The notes beneath the pieces were generated by a model. That model had not been told where the DNA came from and ran no database searches. It saw only the letters and a list, made by a program, of their open reading frames with translations. Made by a program: the position numbers and the translations under genes. A stretch of 64,000 bases of DNA from Bacillus sp. FJAT-25509 (GTDB lineage Bacteria > Bacillota > Bacilli > Bacillales > Bacillaceae_G). Below are positions 56,635 through 64,000 of the stretch, piece by piece; positions within the stretch are counted from its first letter, which is position 1, and every line of letters starts with the position of its first letter. The stretch spans positions 23,227-87,226 of the forward strand of contig NZ_LJIZ01000002.1 of NCBI RefSeq assembly GCF_001420605.1, read 5' to 3'.

Positions 56635-56757
56635 TCAATTAAGAAGCGATTCAAACCGATAGCCTTTTCCTTTAATCGTTTTAATCTATTTAGGATAATT
56701 CGGAAGTTCTTCGATTTTATGTCGTAAACTATGACTATAAAGATTAATTAATCTCCT
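56635..56757 (-). pseudogene. Response-regulator C-terminal remnant
   Basis: About 41 codons matching the end of the regulator at 63483: RRLINLYSHSLRHKIEELPN, then a TAG where the intact copy has tyrosine, then IKTIKGKGYRFE. The receiver and most of the DNA-binding domain are missing. It marks where the foreign module joins the left copy of the duplicated segment. Confidence 0.8.
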
Positions 56758-56763
56758 ATTATA

Positions 56764-58335
56764 TTATTTCCTAATTTCCTTCAACACTTTCTTAATTTCA
56801 TCCTGAGTCAACTGTTCCCATGGTGCTGCATCATCATTAGCAAGGGGTTTTTCAGGATTTTCATCTTTGTTCCACCATTTTGCCTCATACGGGATGCCAT
56901 TAACCATTACACGATCACCAGCTCCATAGACTGCTCCTTCTTCCCATTCCTGATAGGTTCCTTTAGGCAAGCTAACTTTTGGCAATGGTTTTTCTCCAGG
57001 CAATACCGGACCAACAAGTTCCCAAGGAATTGTATTTTCATCTAAAATAGGTGCATCAGGAGCATCTCCTTTTGTCCACCATTTAGCTCTATACACATTG
57101 TGCTTCCATACAACACGAGTACCTTTTAAATAGGTTGTAGATTCATTCCATATCTCATACGGAGAAGTTTTCGGATCATCCGGTTTATTCAAATCTATAT
57201 CCGTTACATCTGACTTGGTTGTCCGTTTTGCATCACTAGAAACACTACCATTCATATTCTGTTTCAAAATCGTTGCAAACTCTTGATTGTTTTGTTTAAC
57301 ACCACTGTAAAAGTTGGAAACACTTTGAATTCCAACACTATTCTCACTGGACTTCCTGTCACGGTTTGCTGACCACATAGACAATCGTCCCAAACCATTT
57401 TCTACGGCAAATTGATTCAGCTTAGCAGCATCTTCTAAACCAAAAACTTCACCTTGGATGTCATTTTGGCCAATCATTGGTGTTGCGCCGAGTTTTCTCC
57501 ACAATGCTTTATCACTCAAGTTAACTCCTTGTTTTTGATAAATAATCTTTAGTTGGCGATGGGTTTTTTTCAAGGCATTAATCGAATTGTCTGCCATAGA
57601 GAGTTCTGAATTACGACTTCCCCCATAATCCATTGTCATGATATTGACGCCAGCTAAATCTACTCCAGCTCTCAATAATGTTGTTACGGCATCCGTACCA
57701 TCCTCAGTCAAACCTTGCGGGGTTACTGGTAATGTTACCCAAATAGCTAACTCTTTTTTATCTTTTTTCCGTTCTTGCTGCAATTTTGCCAAAGCTTCCC
57801 CACGAAGTTTAGCAGCATGCTTATTTCTCAATCCTTCTTCTTCTAAATCCACATCAATCGTATTCAGATCATAACGCTTTACAACTTTAGCATATGCATT
57901 TTTTATTTTTCCAACATCTGTTGTTGTAATTGCTAATTCTGAATTGGATAAGCCACCAAATGAAACAATGACTTCCCCTCCTTTTTGTCGTAGGCGAGCA
58001 ATTCGTCGATCTATATCTAAATCATCAGATGCCTGATCCAACGAATAGGCGCCTCCCCAACTAGGAACAGCACTATTTTTATCCTTAGCTACTACGAAAG
58101 AAAGCACAACATTACCATCAATTTTTTCAAATTCATATTGCGGTGTCAGTGTAGCATCGACATAAGGGGCAAACCAAGGATTTGATTCTGCCGCTGTTTT
58201 TTCTGTTTTTTTTGTTTTTTCTATTTTACTAACTACGACTATATTATCTCGATAAAAATAACTAACTCCTACAGCTACCACAACTAAACATACCAACATT
58301 AAACGCGGCATTGACAATTTCTTTTTATTTTGCAT
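56764..58335 (-). CDS. Membrane-anchored GH18-type glycosidase with two chitin-binding modules
   Basis: 523 residues: one N-terminal membrane helix (10-28, LMLVCLVVVAVGVSYFY), a GH18-type domain (about 55-345) and two CBM5/12-like modules (395-441 and 463-509; W..Y..G..V...Y.AKWW). The catalytic segment is NTIDVDLEEEG with D161-V-D163-L-E165, the DxDxE of chitinases; VSFGGLS (124-130) and MTMDYG (234-239) agree. Could cleave chitin-like or N-acetylglucosamine-containing polymer, or trim the polymer made by its neighbour. Ten bases after the GT2 gene; GGATG ribosome site is weak. G+C is visibly higher than the flanks. Confidence 0.8.
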   Translation of the reverse strand: MQNKKKLSMPRLMLVCLVVVAVGVSYFYRDNIVVVSKIEKTKKTEKTAAESNPWFAPYVDATLTPQYEFEKIDGNVVLSFVVAKDKNSAVPSWGGAYSLDQASDDLDIDRRIARLRQKGGEVIVSFGGLSNSELAITTTDVGKIKNAYAKVVKRYDLNTIDVDLEEEGLRNKHAAKLRGEALAKLQQERKKDKKELAIWVTLPVTPQGLTEDGTDAVTTLLRAGVDLAGVNIMTMDYGGSRNSELSMADNSINALKKTHRQLKIIYQKQGVNLSDKALWRKLGATPMIGQNDIQGEVFGLEDAAKLNQFAVENGLGRLSMWSANRDRKSSENSVGIQSVSNFYSGVKQNNQEFATILKQNMNGSVSSDAKRTTKSDVTDIDLNKPDDPKTSPYEIWNESTTYLKGTRVVWKHNVYRAKWWTKGDAPDAPILDENTIPWELVGPVLPGEKPLPKVSLPKGTYQEWEEGAVYGAGDRVMVNGIPYEAKWWNKDENPEKPLANDDAAPWEQLTQDEIKKVLKEIRK

Positions 58336-58344
58336 AATCTATTT

Positions 58345-60642
58345 TCATCCTATTTTTTTATTGCTGAAATTATGTTTATCTTCAACTTCAGTTGTCTCTG
58401 TATTTTCCCATTTACCAAGTGATATGCTTAAAGGAACTTCTGTTTGCCCCTTCTCATCACCATAGTATAAAACCGATTGCCAATTGATTTCTGATTGATC
58501 TTTTTCAGCTTTTTCAGTTTGCTTAGGTTTTACTTCTACAAATATCCAATCTTTAAAGTTATGAATTAAATCCACAAGCATATTGACAGGTCCGATAAAT
58601 GTTAATGCAGCCCACCCACAAGTAAAGGCGTTAAAAAAGGAAAATATAGCATTCGGCCAATTTCCGAGCATGAAAGAGCGCCAGCAAATAAAAACAGAGT
58701 AAGCAATAATAATGATCGGCGCTAAGATATAAAGTGTTGGCGTGCCAGTTCGATCATTAACCTTAGGCGTTCGTGCAAAAGGAATTTTTTCACTTGTTAA
58801 TATCTGTTGGATCGATTTTAGCACTCCAGCCGTATTAACAGCCAACAAGATTAGATTAAGACCATAAATTCGGAAGATGTCCATTCGTTTATAACGATTG
58901 TATTTTAAATCACTCGCCATTGCAGTAAAGTAAGGGACAGCAGCACCAACAATAAAAATACTCAATAAACGATCGTCAAAGGGATAGGCTAAAAGGAAGA
59001 TTAAGCCAAAACTAGACCAAGCAATCGATGCCATGTAATTGACTCGCAACACGATTTCCATTAACTTGATTGGATTCCCTTCCTGACGGCGTTGACGAAT
59101 AGTAGCAAATAGTTTCGACATAATTAATAATCCACCATTGGCCCAACGACGACGTTGGATGACTAGAGAACCGAAATCTGGTGGAGTTGCTGAGTAACTC
59201 AAACGCTCCGGATAATTTGCCAAGGTCCAACCATTTTTTTCTAAATCAATACTAGACTCCGTATCCTCAATTACTGTACGGTCTTGGATAAAACGGCGGA
59301 CCTTAAATCCATTTACATATTCTGTTTCAGCAATATCCTCGATCGCACGTTTTCGGATGACCGCGTTCGCCCCTACCCAAAAGGTCGCGCCATAATACGT
59401 TGTTCCTTGGTGTAAAGTGTGTTGAATATCTGTTGTAGCACCAGCAATTCGTTCGATTCGAGTTGGACATCCACGGAAAGAAGAATAAGGAGTTTGTGTT
59501 ACAGCTACATTTTCATTTCCTTCTTGATTCAATAGATATACAAGACGTAAACAATACTCTTTTAGCAGAATAGAATCGGCATCGAGCGTTAGTAAAAATT
59601 CAGTATCTGGAATGACTAAATCTGCTTCCGCCTCAGAAGATACTCTCTGCAATACTTTACCAGCTGGTGTTTGGCGAATCTTGTAACTCCCTCCCATTAA
59701 ATCAATATAAGAGTTAAGATTCATAGCTTTATTGGCTTCATCAGATAAAGAAACAAACTGTTTTCGTTGGAAATACCCTACTTTTCCGGTGAAAATCCAT
59801 ACTAATCGAGAATAAAACTGATAGATTCGTTCATAGCTCATGCCATAATTTTCTTTTGAGGATTTCTCTAATGCTACTGCCGTTACGGTTAATTCATTAG
59901 CTAAATCTCTTAAAACTTGATTATTAAAGAAATCATCTACATGAGTCTCATCTGGTTCATCATCAGCAAATTTATTAATCCATTTGGCAGCATAATTATA
60001 TTGCTTTATTAAATCATTTAAAGTAGAAGAAGAGATTTCCCCAGTTTTGTTATAAGTCTCTTCAAAATCGTCACGAGCTTTTGCTAGTTTAGTATAAGGG
60101 ACTTCCAAAAGCTCTGTAATTTCTTTTGCAAGATTCATAGTTGCTTGCAATTTTTCCCTTTTTTGCGGATCTGTTGGATTCGGCTTATCATCAATCAGAA
60201 GTTGTACATCGATTGTCGGATATTCTTGTAAAACAGCTGATAGTAATGTTTTTCGAATAACGTCAACCTCTTCATCATACGAAGGAACCAAAACAGTAAT
60301 TCCTGGTTGATTCTCAGAAAAATAAGCAGATAAGGTTTCACGTGGGATCCGAGTATGCTCTTTAAAGCGGATCAATGCCCCTTGTCTAGAATAAAGATAC
60401 ATCAATGCGGAAAAACATAGTGTCGTAACAATCAGGATATATAATCCCGCTTCAACGACTTGTTTAAAACTACCATTCCCATTATGCAGTTGATCAAAAA
60501 TTGTGGATGCTACATAAAGCAACCAAAATCCAATCGTAAACAAAATATAGATTCGATTCAATGTCAATTTTGCAGTGGATGGTTTTTCATGCACTCTTGG
60601 TAATGGTTCCATATTGCTTTCAGTGTACCGTTGTCTTTTCAT
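58345..60642 (-). CDS. Processive GT2 polysaccharide synthase (cellulose/chitin-synthase-like)
   Basis: About 765 residues. Two N-terminal membrane helices (about 28-50 and 65-85), GT2 motifs: LVPSYDEEVDVI near 118, LLIDDK near 150, TLDADS near 352 (DxD), TVIEDTESS near 457 (catalytic ED), and QRRRW near 496, the processive signature. About five C-terminal helices follow. The gap between the first Asp motif and DxD is about 200 residues, with an extra helical insertion (about 165-345). The product (beta-glucan, chitin-like or mixed) is unknown. Start moved to ATG 60642, nine bases after AGAGGG, from the ATG at 60651. G+C-rich like its neighbour. Confidence 0.82.
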   Translation of the reverse strand: MKRQRYTESNMEPLPRVHEKPSTAKLTLNRIYILFTIGFWLLYVASTIFDQLHNGNGSFKQVVEAGLYILIVTTLCFSALMYLYSRQGALIRFKEHTRIPRETLSAYFSENQPGITVLVPSYDEEVDVIRKTLLSAVLQEYPTIDVQLLIDDKPNPTDPQKREKLQATMNLAKEITELLEVPYTKLAKARDDFEETYNKTGEISSSTLNDLIKQYNYAAKWINKFADDEPDETHVDDFFNNQVLRDLANELTVTAVALEKSSKENYGMSYERIYQFYSRLVWIFTGKVGYFQRKQFVSLSDEANKAMNLNSYIDLMGGSYKIRQTPAGKVLQRVSSEAEADLVIPDTEFLLTLDADSILLKEYCLRLVYLLNQEGNENVAVTQTPYSSFRGCPTRIERIAGATTDIQHTLHQGTTYYGATFWVGANAVIRKRAIEDIAETEYVNGFKVRRFIQDRTVIEDTESSIDLEKNGWTLANYPERLSYSATPPDFGSLVIQRRRWANGGLLIMSKLFATIRQRRQEGNPIKLMEIVLRVNYMASIAWSSFGLIFLLAYPFDDRLLSIFIVGAAVPYFTAMASDLKYNRYKRMDIFRIYGLNLILLAVNTAGVLKSIQQILTSEKIPFARTPKVNDRTGTPTLYILAPIIIIAYSVFICWRSFMLGNWPNAIFSFFNAFTCGWAALTFIGPVNMLVDLIHNFKDWIFVEVKPKQTEKAEKDQSEINWQSVLYYGDEKGQTEVPLSISLGKWENTETTEVEDKHNFSNKKIG

Positions 60643-60703
60643 TTTGTTCATCCCTCTTGTTAGTCAAGTCCCTATTATTGGGTAAATAAAAAAATACAAT
60701 GTT

Positions 60704-60997
60704 TCAACTATTTATGGATGGGCAGATTAAATTGTCACGCCAAAAATCTCCCATCCTTTTTTTGAATAAACTCTTTTCCATTTTTACCGGAGTTAAAAAA
60801 AAGAAAATTGGACCTTTAGGATCTTCTAACGTTAAAATAATAGCAATAATCATATGAACTGGTAATAGTAGTATAAGACCCAAAAAAGCGCCAGATAAAT
60901 CCACTAAGCGCTTAGTAAATAAATAGATCCTTCTTTTTCAATTGTTTCCTTCGATAAGAATGGCTTTAGAAGCATATTCTGCTTGTTCAAATCTCAT
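60704..60997 (-). pseudogene. Sugar-transferase remnant
   Basis: A decayed priming sugar transferase fragment. The minus strand reads RLVDLSGAFLGLILLLPV, then MIIAIILTLEDPKGPIFF, the membrane segment and GPIFF motif of EpsL/WbaP-type proteins. A stop (TGA) precedes it in EGNN-stop-KRRIYLFTK, and all sequence after GPIFF is lost or shifted. Upstream of the GT2 synthase; probably the priming enzyme of an older locus. Confidence 0.7.
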
Positions 60998-61020
60998 TGC
61001 TTTCAATCTAATCATCTATC

Positions 61021-61896
61021 TTATTTAATATTGACTGTTAACATGTCATGTAAATACTTCAATAAATCTTCTCTTAAGTCTTCATTTTTTAATGCAAAAT
61101 CAATTGTTGTCTTAATAAACCCTAATTTTTCACCAACGTCGTGACGCTTTCCTTCAAAGTCATATGCAAACACTCGTTGAATTGAATTTAATTTTTGAAT
61201 GGCATCCGTTAATTGAATTTCTCCACCTGCACCGATATTTTGTTCTTCTAAGTACATAAAGATTTCAGGTGTAAATACATAACGACCCATGATTGCTAAA
61301 TTAGAAGGTGCTGTACCTGGTGCTGGCTTTTCGACAAAGTTTTTTACTTCGTATCTTCTACCCTCTTGCATAATTGGTTCAACAATGCCATATCGATGCG
61401 TTTCTTCTTCTGGTACTGTTTGAACACCAATTACTGAAGAATATGTATTATCATATTGGTCCATTAGCTGCTTTAATCCTGGTGTTTCAGCTTCTACAAT
61501 ATCGTCACCAAGTAATACCGCAAATGGTTCGTTGCCGATAAAATTACGCGCACACCATACAGCGTGACCTAATCCTTTAGGTTCTTTTTGTCTTATGTAA
61601 TGAATGTCAATATTAGATGGAGCTTTAACCTGTTCTAATAACGCATATTTTTCTTTTTCTAATAAATTTTGTTCTAGCTCATATGAAAAATCAAAATGAT
61701 CTTCAATTGCGCGTTTACCTTTACCTGTTACGATAATGATATCTTCAATGCCTGATTCAATTGCTTCTTCAACAATGTATTGAATTGTTGGCTTGTCTAC
61801 GATTGGTAGCATTTCTTTTGGCATTGCTTTTGTTGCAGGTAAAAAGCGTGTCCCTAAACCCGCTGCTGGTATAATTGCTTTTCTTACTTTCTTCAT
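61021..61896 (-). CDS. galU: UTP-glucose-1-phosphate uridylyltransferase, copy 3
   Basis: UDP-glucose synthesis. Nearly the same protein as copy 2, with all signature segments ([40 protein letters not shown]). ATG 61896 follows GGAGGG at nine bases; the longer frame to 61929 begins with TTG and lacks a ribosome site of its own. It ends [15 protein letters not shown], unlike copy 2. Right member of the duplicated segment. Confidence 0.93.
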   Translation of the reverse strand: MKKVRKAIIPAAGLGTRFLPATKAMPKEMLPIVDKPTIQYIVEEAIESGIEDIIIVTGKGKRAIEDHFDFSYELEQNLLEKEKYALLEQVKAPSNIDIHYIRQKEPKGLGHAVWCARNFIGNEPFAVLLGDDIVEAETPGLKQLMDQYDNTYSSVIGVQTVPEEETHRYGIVEPIMQEGRRYEVKNFVEKPAPGTAPSNLAIMGRYVFTPEIFMYLEEQNIGAGGEIQLTDAIQKLNSIQRVFAYDFEGKRHDVGEKLGFIKTTIDFALKNEDLREDLLKYLHDMLTVNIK

Positions 61897-62117
61897 TTCC
61901 AAATTCCCTCCATTGCTTTCCTTCCCCAAATGAATAAAGTTTCCACTTCTACACTCATGTGATTAAATACACAAGAAGAAACTCTATTTTCTTTTAAACT
62001 AAATATAATATAGGGCATCTAACCCCTCCTCACACTCATTGTTAGCAGTTACTGATGCAAAAAATCATTTCACAAGTGTGTGATGACTGGTAATGATCTG
62101 CTTAGTCGCTAGTTGTC
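61897..62117. other. galU copy 3 upstream region
   Basis: Similar to the copy 2 upstream region until about 62027, then unrelated. No gene is seen. Confidence 0.4.
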
Positions 62118-62395
62118 AGAGGTACTTTCGGAGCATCAAACAGAATCTCATCATATTGTTCATGCATTTGTACAATCTAAATTTAATTGATTAATAACTT
62201 CGTCTAAAATAGATGGACTCCTAATAACGACATTGTATGTTGATCAATTGAATATTTGTTTGTATTTGATTATTCTGATAAATCAAAGAATCATTTGTTT
62301 CTTTTTGGTTAACTAATAGTTGAGTTGAAGATTGATAAATTGGGGGTATAAATAAATAGCTAATGACTCCTGTAATCCATTTATTATTCTATTAA
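62118..62395 (-). pseudogene. Fused scraps of cpsD and cpsA
   Basis: About 60 bases matching cpsD (compare 54300-54352) join directly to about 190 bases matching cpsA (compare 55226-55421), then jump to the bases just before the cpsA start (compare 55541). The kinase, most of the activator and its ribosome site are gone. Two internal deletions explain it. Confidence 0.82.
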
Positions 62396-62422
62396 AATAT
62401 ACTCTCAGATTCAACAATGCCA

Positions 62423-62455
62423 AGTATAACAATTACTTAACAAAAAGTTAAGTAG
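62423..62455 (-). promoter_or_regulatory. Second copy of the cpsA promoter and operator
   Basis: TATACT element (62423-62428) and the inverted repeat 62433-62455 survive although the gene behind them is deleted. Confidence 0.5.
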
Positions 62456-62781
62456 AAATTAACCTATAATAGGAAGTTTTAGTTAAATTTACCATAAAAT
62501 ATCGCTTTTTGTCGAATTTTTTACCTAACTTATTGAAACTCTTACAAACTGGTCTTTTTCTGTTACATTCATTAATGAAAATTGTAATATTAGATATTTT
62601 TCTAGAATAATTAATACGTTGTAATTTGAATAATAATTAATGAAATGATTAATTTATCTTTTTTACTTTTTCAGTAAAAATCTCTAGCATATTTTAATTT
62701 TATTGTTATATAATAGTTAAAATATAAATACACTGCATTAAAACAGATTGAAAACAAATTAGTCATTCTAAATCAAAGGGA
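62456..62781. other. Mirror of the cpsA/BH0509 intergenic region
   Basis: Similar throughout to 55616-55955; contains the promoter region of the second small gene. Confidence 0.5.
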
Positions 62782-62940
62782 ATGTTGTTAATAATTAGGA
62801 GAGAAGAGCGTAAAAACATGGTTCAATTTTTTGAATTAACAAATGGATTTTCACTTGAGGACTTAGTTTTCATGACGAATGCTGATTTAAAGCACCTTTT
62901 CGACACGGCGTATACTTATATGTTACATCACGCTGAGTAA
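62782..62940 (+). CDS. Small BH0509-type protein, copy 2
   Basis: About 50 residues, reading REERKNMVQFFELTNGFSLE and ending TYMLHHAE. Most of its differences from copy 1 are substitutions. The ATG used in copy 1 is ATA here, but one base change made a new in-frame ATG at 62782, nine bases upstream, only one base after AAAGGG. Initiation may be poor; the next TTG at 62785 is another option. May be expressed or dying. Confidence 0.55.
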   Translation: MLLIIRREERKNMVQFFELTNGFSLEDLVFMTNADLKHLFDTAYTYMLHHAE

Positions 62941-62975
62941 GATCTTACAAGTTTGGTTTACTGCACTTATAAAAT

Positions 62976-63019
62976 AAAAAGCTAGATGTACATCCTTATC
63001 TGGATTCACCTAGCTTTTT
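62976..63019 (+). terminator. Terminator of the BH0509-type gene, copy 2
   Basis: AAAAAGCTAGaTG with a matching CACCTAGCTTTTT arm; the same element as at 56141. Confidence 0.78.
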
Positions 63020-63021
63020 CA

Positions 63022-63482
63022 TTTGCCAATTTTTCTATCGTTATTGCTGTATCTAATTACTTATATATCCTCTTTTTTCGAATTTACAAAAGACAACAAA
63101 AGCCCTACTTCTTCGACTATATTCCTCAAATTGAGACAAAAAAATTAAAAAAGAGTATTTACTACGCATCTTTTTGTTATATTAAAATTTTATTTTTACC
63201 ATAATATGCTAAAAACAAATTAGGTATTTTTGTTGTTCAAGTTGAGAAAGCGTTTAAATCCACCCGCTTTTAACTTAGTTTTTTGGTCTATTTGGGTTTA
63301 TACGAAAAATAAATTTTTTTTAATTTTAATAAAAAAAGTTGTCTCTTATTACAGAAAACTGCTTTTTAAATAAAAACATAATATTACGTATTCCCTACTC
63401 TCCCCAAAGCTCTGCCATATAAAAATAAAAAAGCTAAATGTCATCCTTAAAAAAGAATGCACCTAGCTTTTTACACACGTGT
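63022..63482. other. AT-rich spacer with the response-regulator terminator
   Basis: Contains a GCTA-type hairpin at 63426-63473 that ends the regulator on the minus strand (T-run after TTTAGC). No gene seen. Confidence 0.5.
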
Positions 63483-64000
63483 TCAATTAACAAGCGTTTC
63501 AAACCGATACCCTTTCCCCTTAATCGTTTTAATATATTTAGGATAATTCGGAAGTTCTTCGATTTTATGTCGCAAACTATGAATATAAATATCGATTAAT
63601 CTTCTGTTTTTATAAACAGATATTACTTCCATTAATTCTTCTCTCGTTACAATGAAACCAGCTTTTTTTATTAAAAAAAGTAAAATTGCGTATTCCCTAC
63701 CATTTAATTCGATCCTAATTTTATTTTTATAAACCTCTTCTCGATTTAAATAGAAGGAAATTTCTCCAAAATTTAAAACTTTTTCTCTGTCTTCTTCATT
63801 TTTTTCATTGCCTGCCCTCCTCATAACTGATTTTATTCTTGCGGACAAGTCTCTAGGATGAATCGGATATTTAACATATTGATCCGCTCCAGCTTCAATA
63901 CATATTGCTGCTTCGTATGAATCATAAGTTTCAACTAATAATATGATCGGTATTTCTGTTATCCGTCTTATTCTCATTATCAATGGAATAAACTCGTCCA
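63483..64000 (-). CDS. OmpR-type response regulator, N-terminus outside window
   Basis: Partial: coding continues past the right edge (DEFIPLIMRIRRI). The visible receiver end has TEIPIILLVETYDS and AGADQYVKYPIHPRDLSA; the winged-helix DNA-binding domain follows, with LNGREYAILLFLIKKAG, VTREELMEVI, RRLIDIYIHSLRHKIEELP and KTIKGKGYRFE, all typical of the OmpR/PhoB family. The conserved Thr and Lys of the receiver appear replaced (LVE for LTA, and KYP for xKP). No kinase gene in view. A remnant copy lies at 56635. Its own terminator is at about 63426-63473. Confidence 0.85.
   Translation of the reverse strand, partial: DEFIPLIMRIRRITEIPIILLVETYDSYEAAICIEAGADQYVKYPIHPRDLSARIKSVMRRAGNEKNEEDREKVLNFGEISFYLNREEVYKNKIRIELNGREYAILLFLIKKAGFIVTREELMEVISVYKNRRLIDIYIHSLRHKIEELPNYPKYIKTIKGKGYRFETLVN

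Larger units (their letters stand above)
52083..56762. repeat. Left copy of duplicated galU-to-regulator segment
   Basis: Order galU - cpsB - cpsD - cpsA - operator region - BH0509-type gene - regulator remnant. The same order, with cps largely deleted, stands at 61021-64000. Similarity is near-identical in galU and clear in the intergenic DNA and terminators. Confidence 0.85.
61021..64000. repeat. Right copy of duplicated galU-to-regulator segment
   Basis: Order galU - cps scraps - operator region - BH0509-type gene - intact regulator. Direct repeat of 52083-56762; the 4.3 kb between the copies holds the GH18/GT2 module and a sugar-transferase remnant. Confidence 0.85.

Overview
The window is AT-rich DNA from a low-GC, Gram-positive, spore-former-type bacterium of the Bacillaceae. 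The left edge carries yfkAB, yfkD, a yczE-like gene, a Ca2+/H+ exchanger and class I fumarase, as in Bacillus relatives. Strong AGGAGG ribosome sites, UUG starts and U-tailed hairpin terminators also fit. A Gottfriedia-like genus is a guess. I saw no tRNA, rRNA, CRISPR array or prophage.

Layout. Positions 1-6900 hold housekeeping genes. Positions 6900-35500 hold a wall-polymer locus: VanZ, galU copy 1, the TagGH exporter, UDP-ManNAc dehydrogenase and 2-epimerase (ManNAcA supply), many glycosyltransferases, two large GT2/TagF-type fusions, a DUF6270 protein, the dTDP-rhamnose operon rfbACDB and a TagU-type LCP ligase. This resembles the gtaB-tagGH-mnaA-tagU neighbourhood of Bacillus subtilis, heavily expanded. 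Positions 35600-39300 are a decay scar: a phosphoglucomutase missing its N-terminal half, a broken hcp, unassigned fragments and a broken transposase. Positions 39300-55500 are a Wzx/Wzy-type capsule locus read on the minus strand: DUF1919, galE, flippase, a TagF-like transferase, Wzy-like polymerase, glycosyltransferases, priming sugar transferase, NeuD-type acetyltransferase, EpsC/CapD-type dehydratase, galU copy 2 and the CpsB/CpsD/CpsA tyrosine phosphatase-kinase-chain-length set.

The most unusual part is 52083-64000. A segment galU-cpsBDA-small BH0509-type gene-response regulator is present twice. The copies flank a two-gene module that looks foreign: a membrane-anchored GH18 protein with two chitin-binding modules, and a processive cellulose/chitin-synthase-like GT2 with a long insertion. 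In the left copy the regulator is destroyed; in the right copy cpsBDA are reduced to scraps. galU and the regulatory intergenic DNA survive in both.

How the genes may work together: GalU, GalE, MnaA/WecC, RfbABCD and the EpsC-like enzyme supply sugar nucleotides. A lipid-linked route (priming transferase, glycosyltransferases, Wzx/Wzy, CpsABD) makes capsule. An ABC route (TagGH) exports teichoic-acid-like polymer. The LCP enzyme attaches polymer to peptidoglycan. Two genes appear to start with very rare codons, AUU (a GT4) and AUA (rfbA), each behind a strong ribosome site.

All functional names come from reading motifs and family knowledge; no database search was run.
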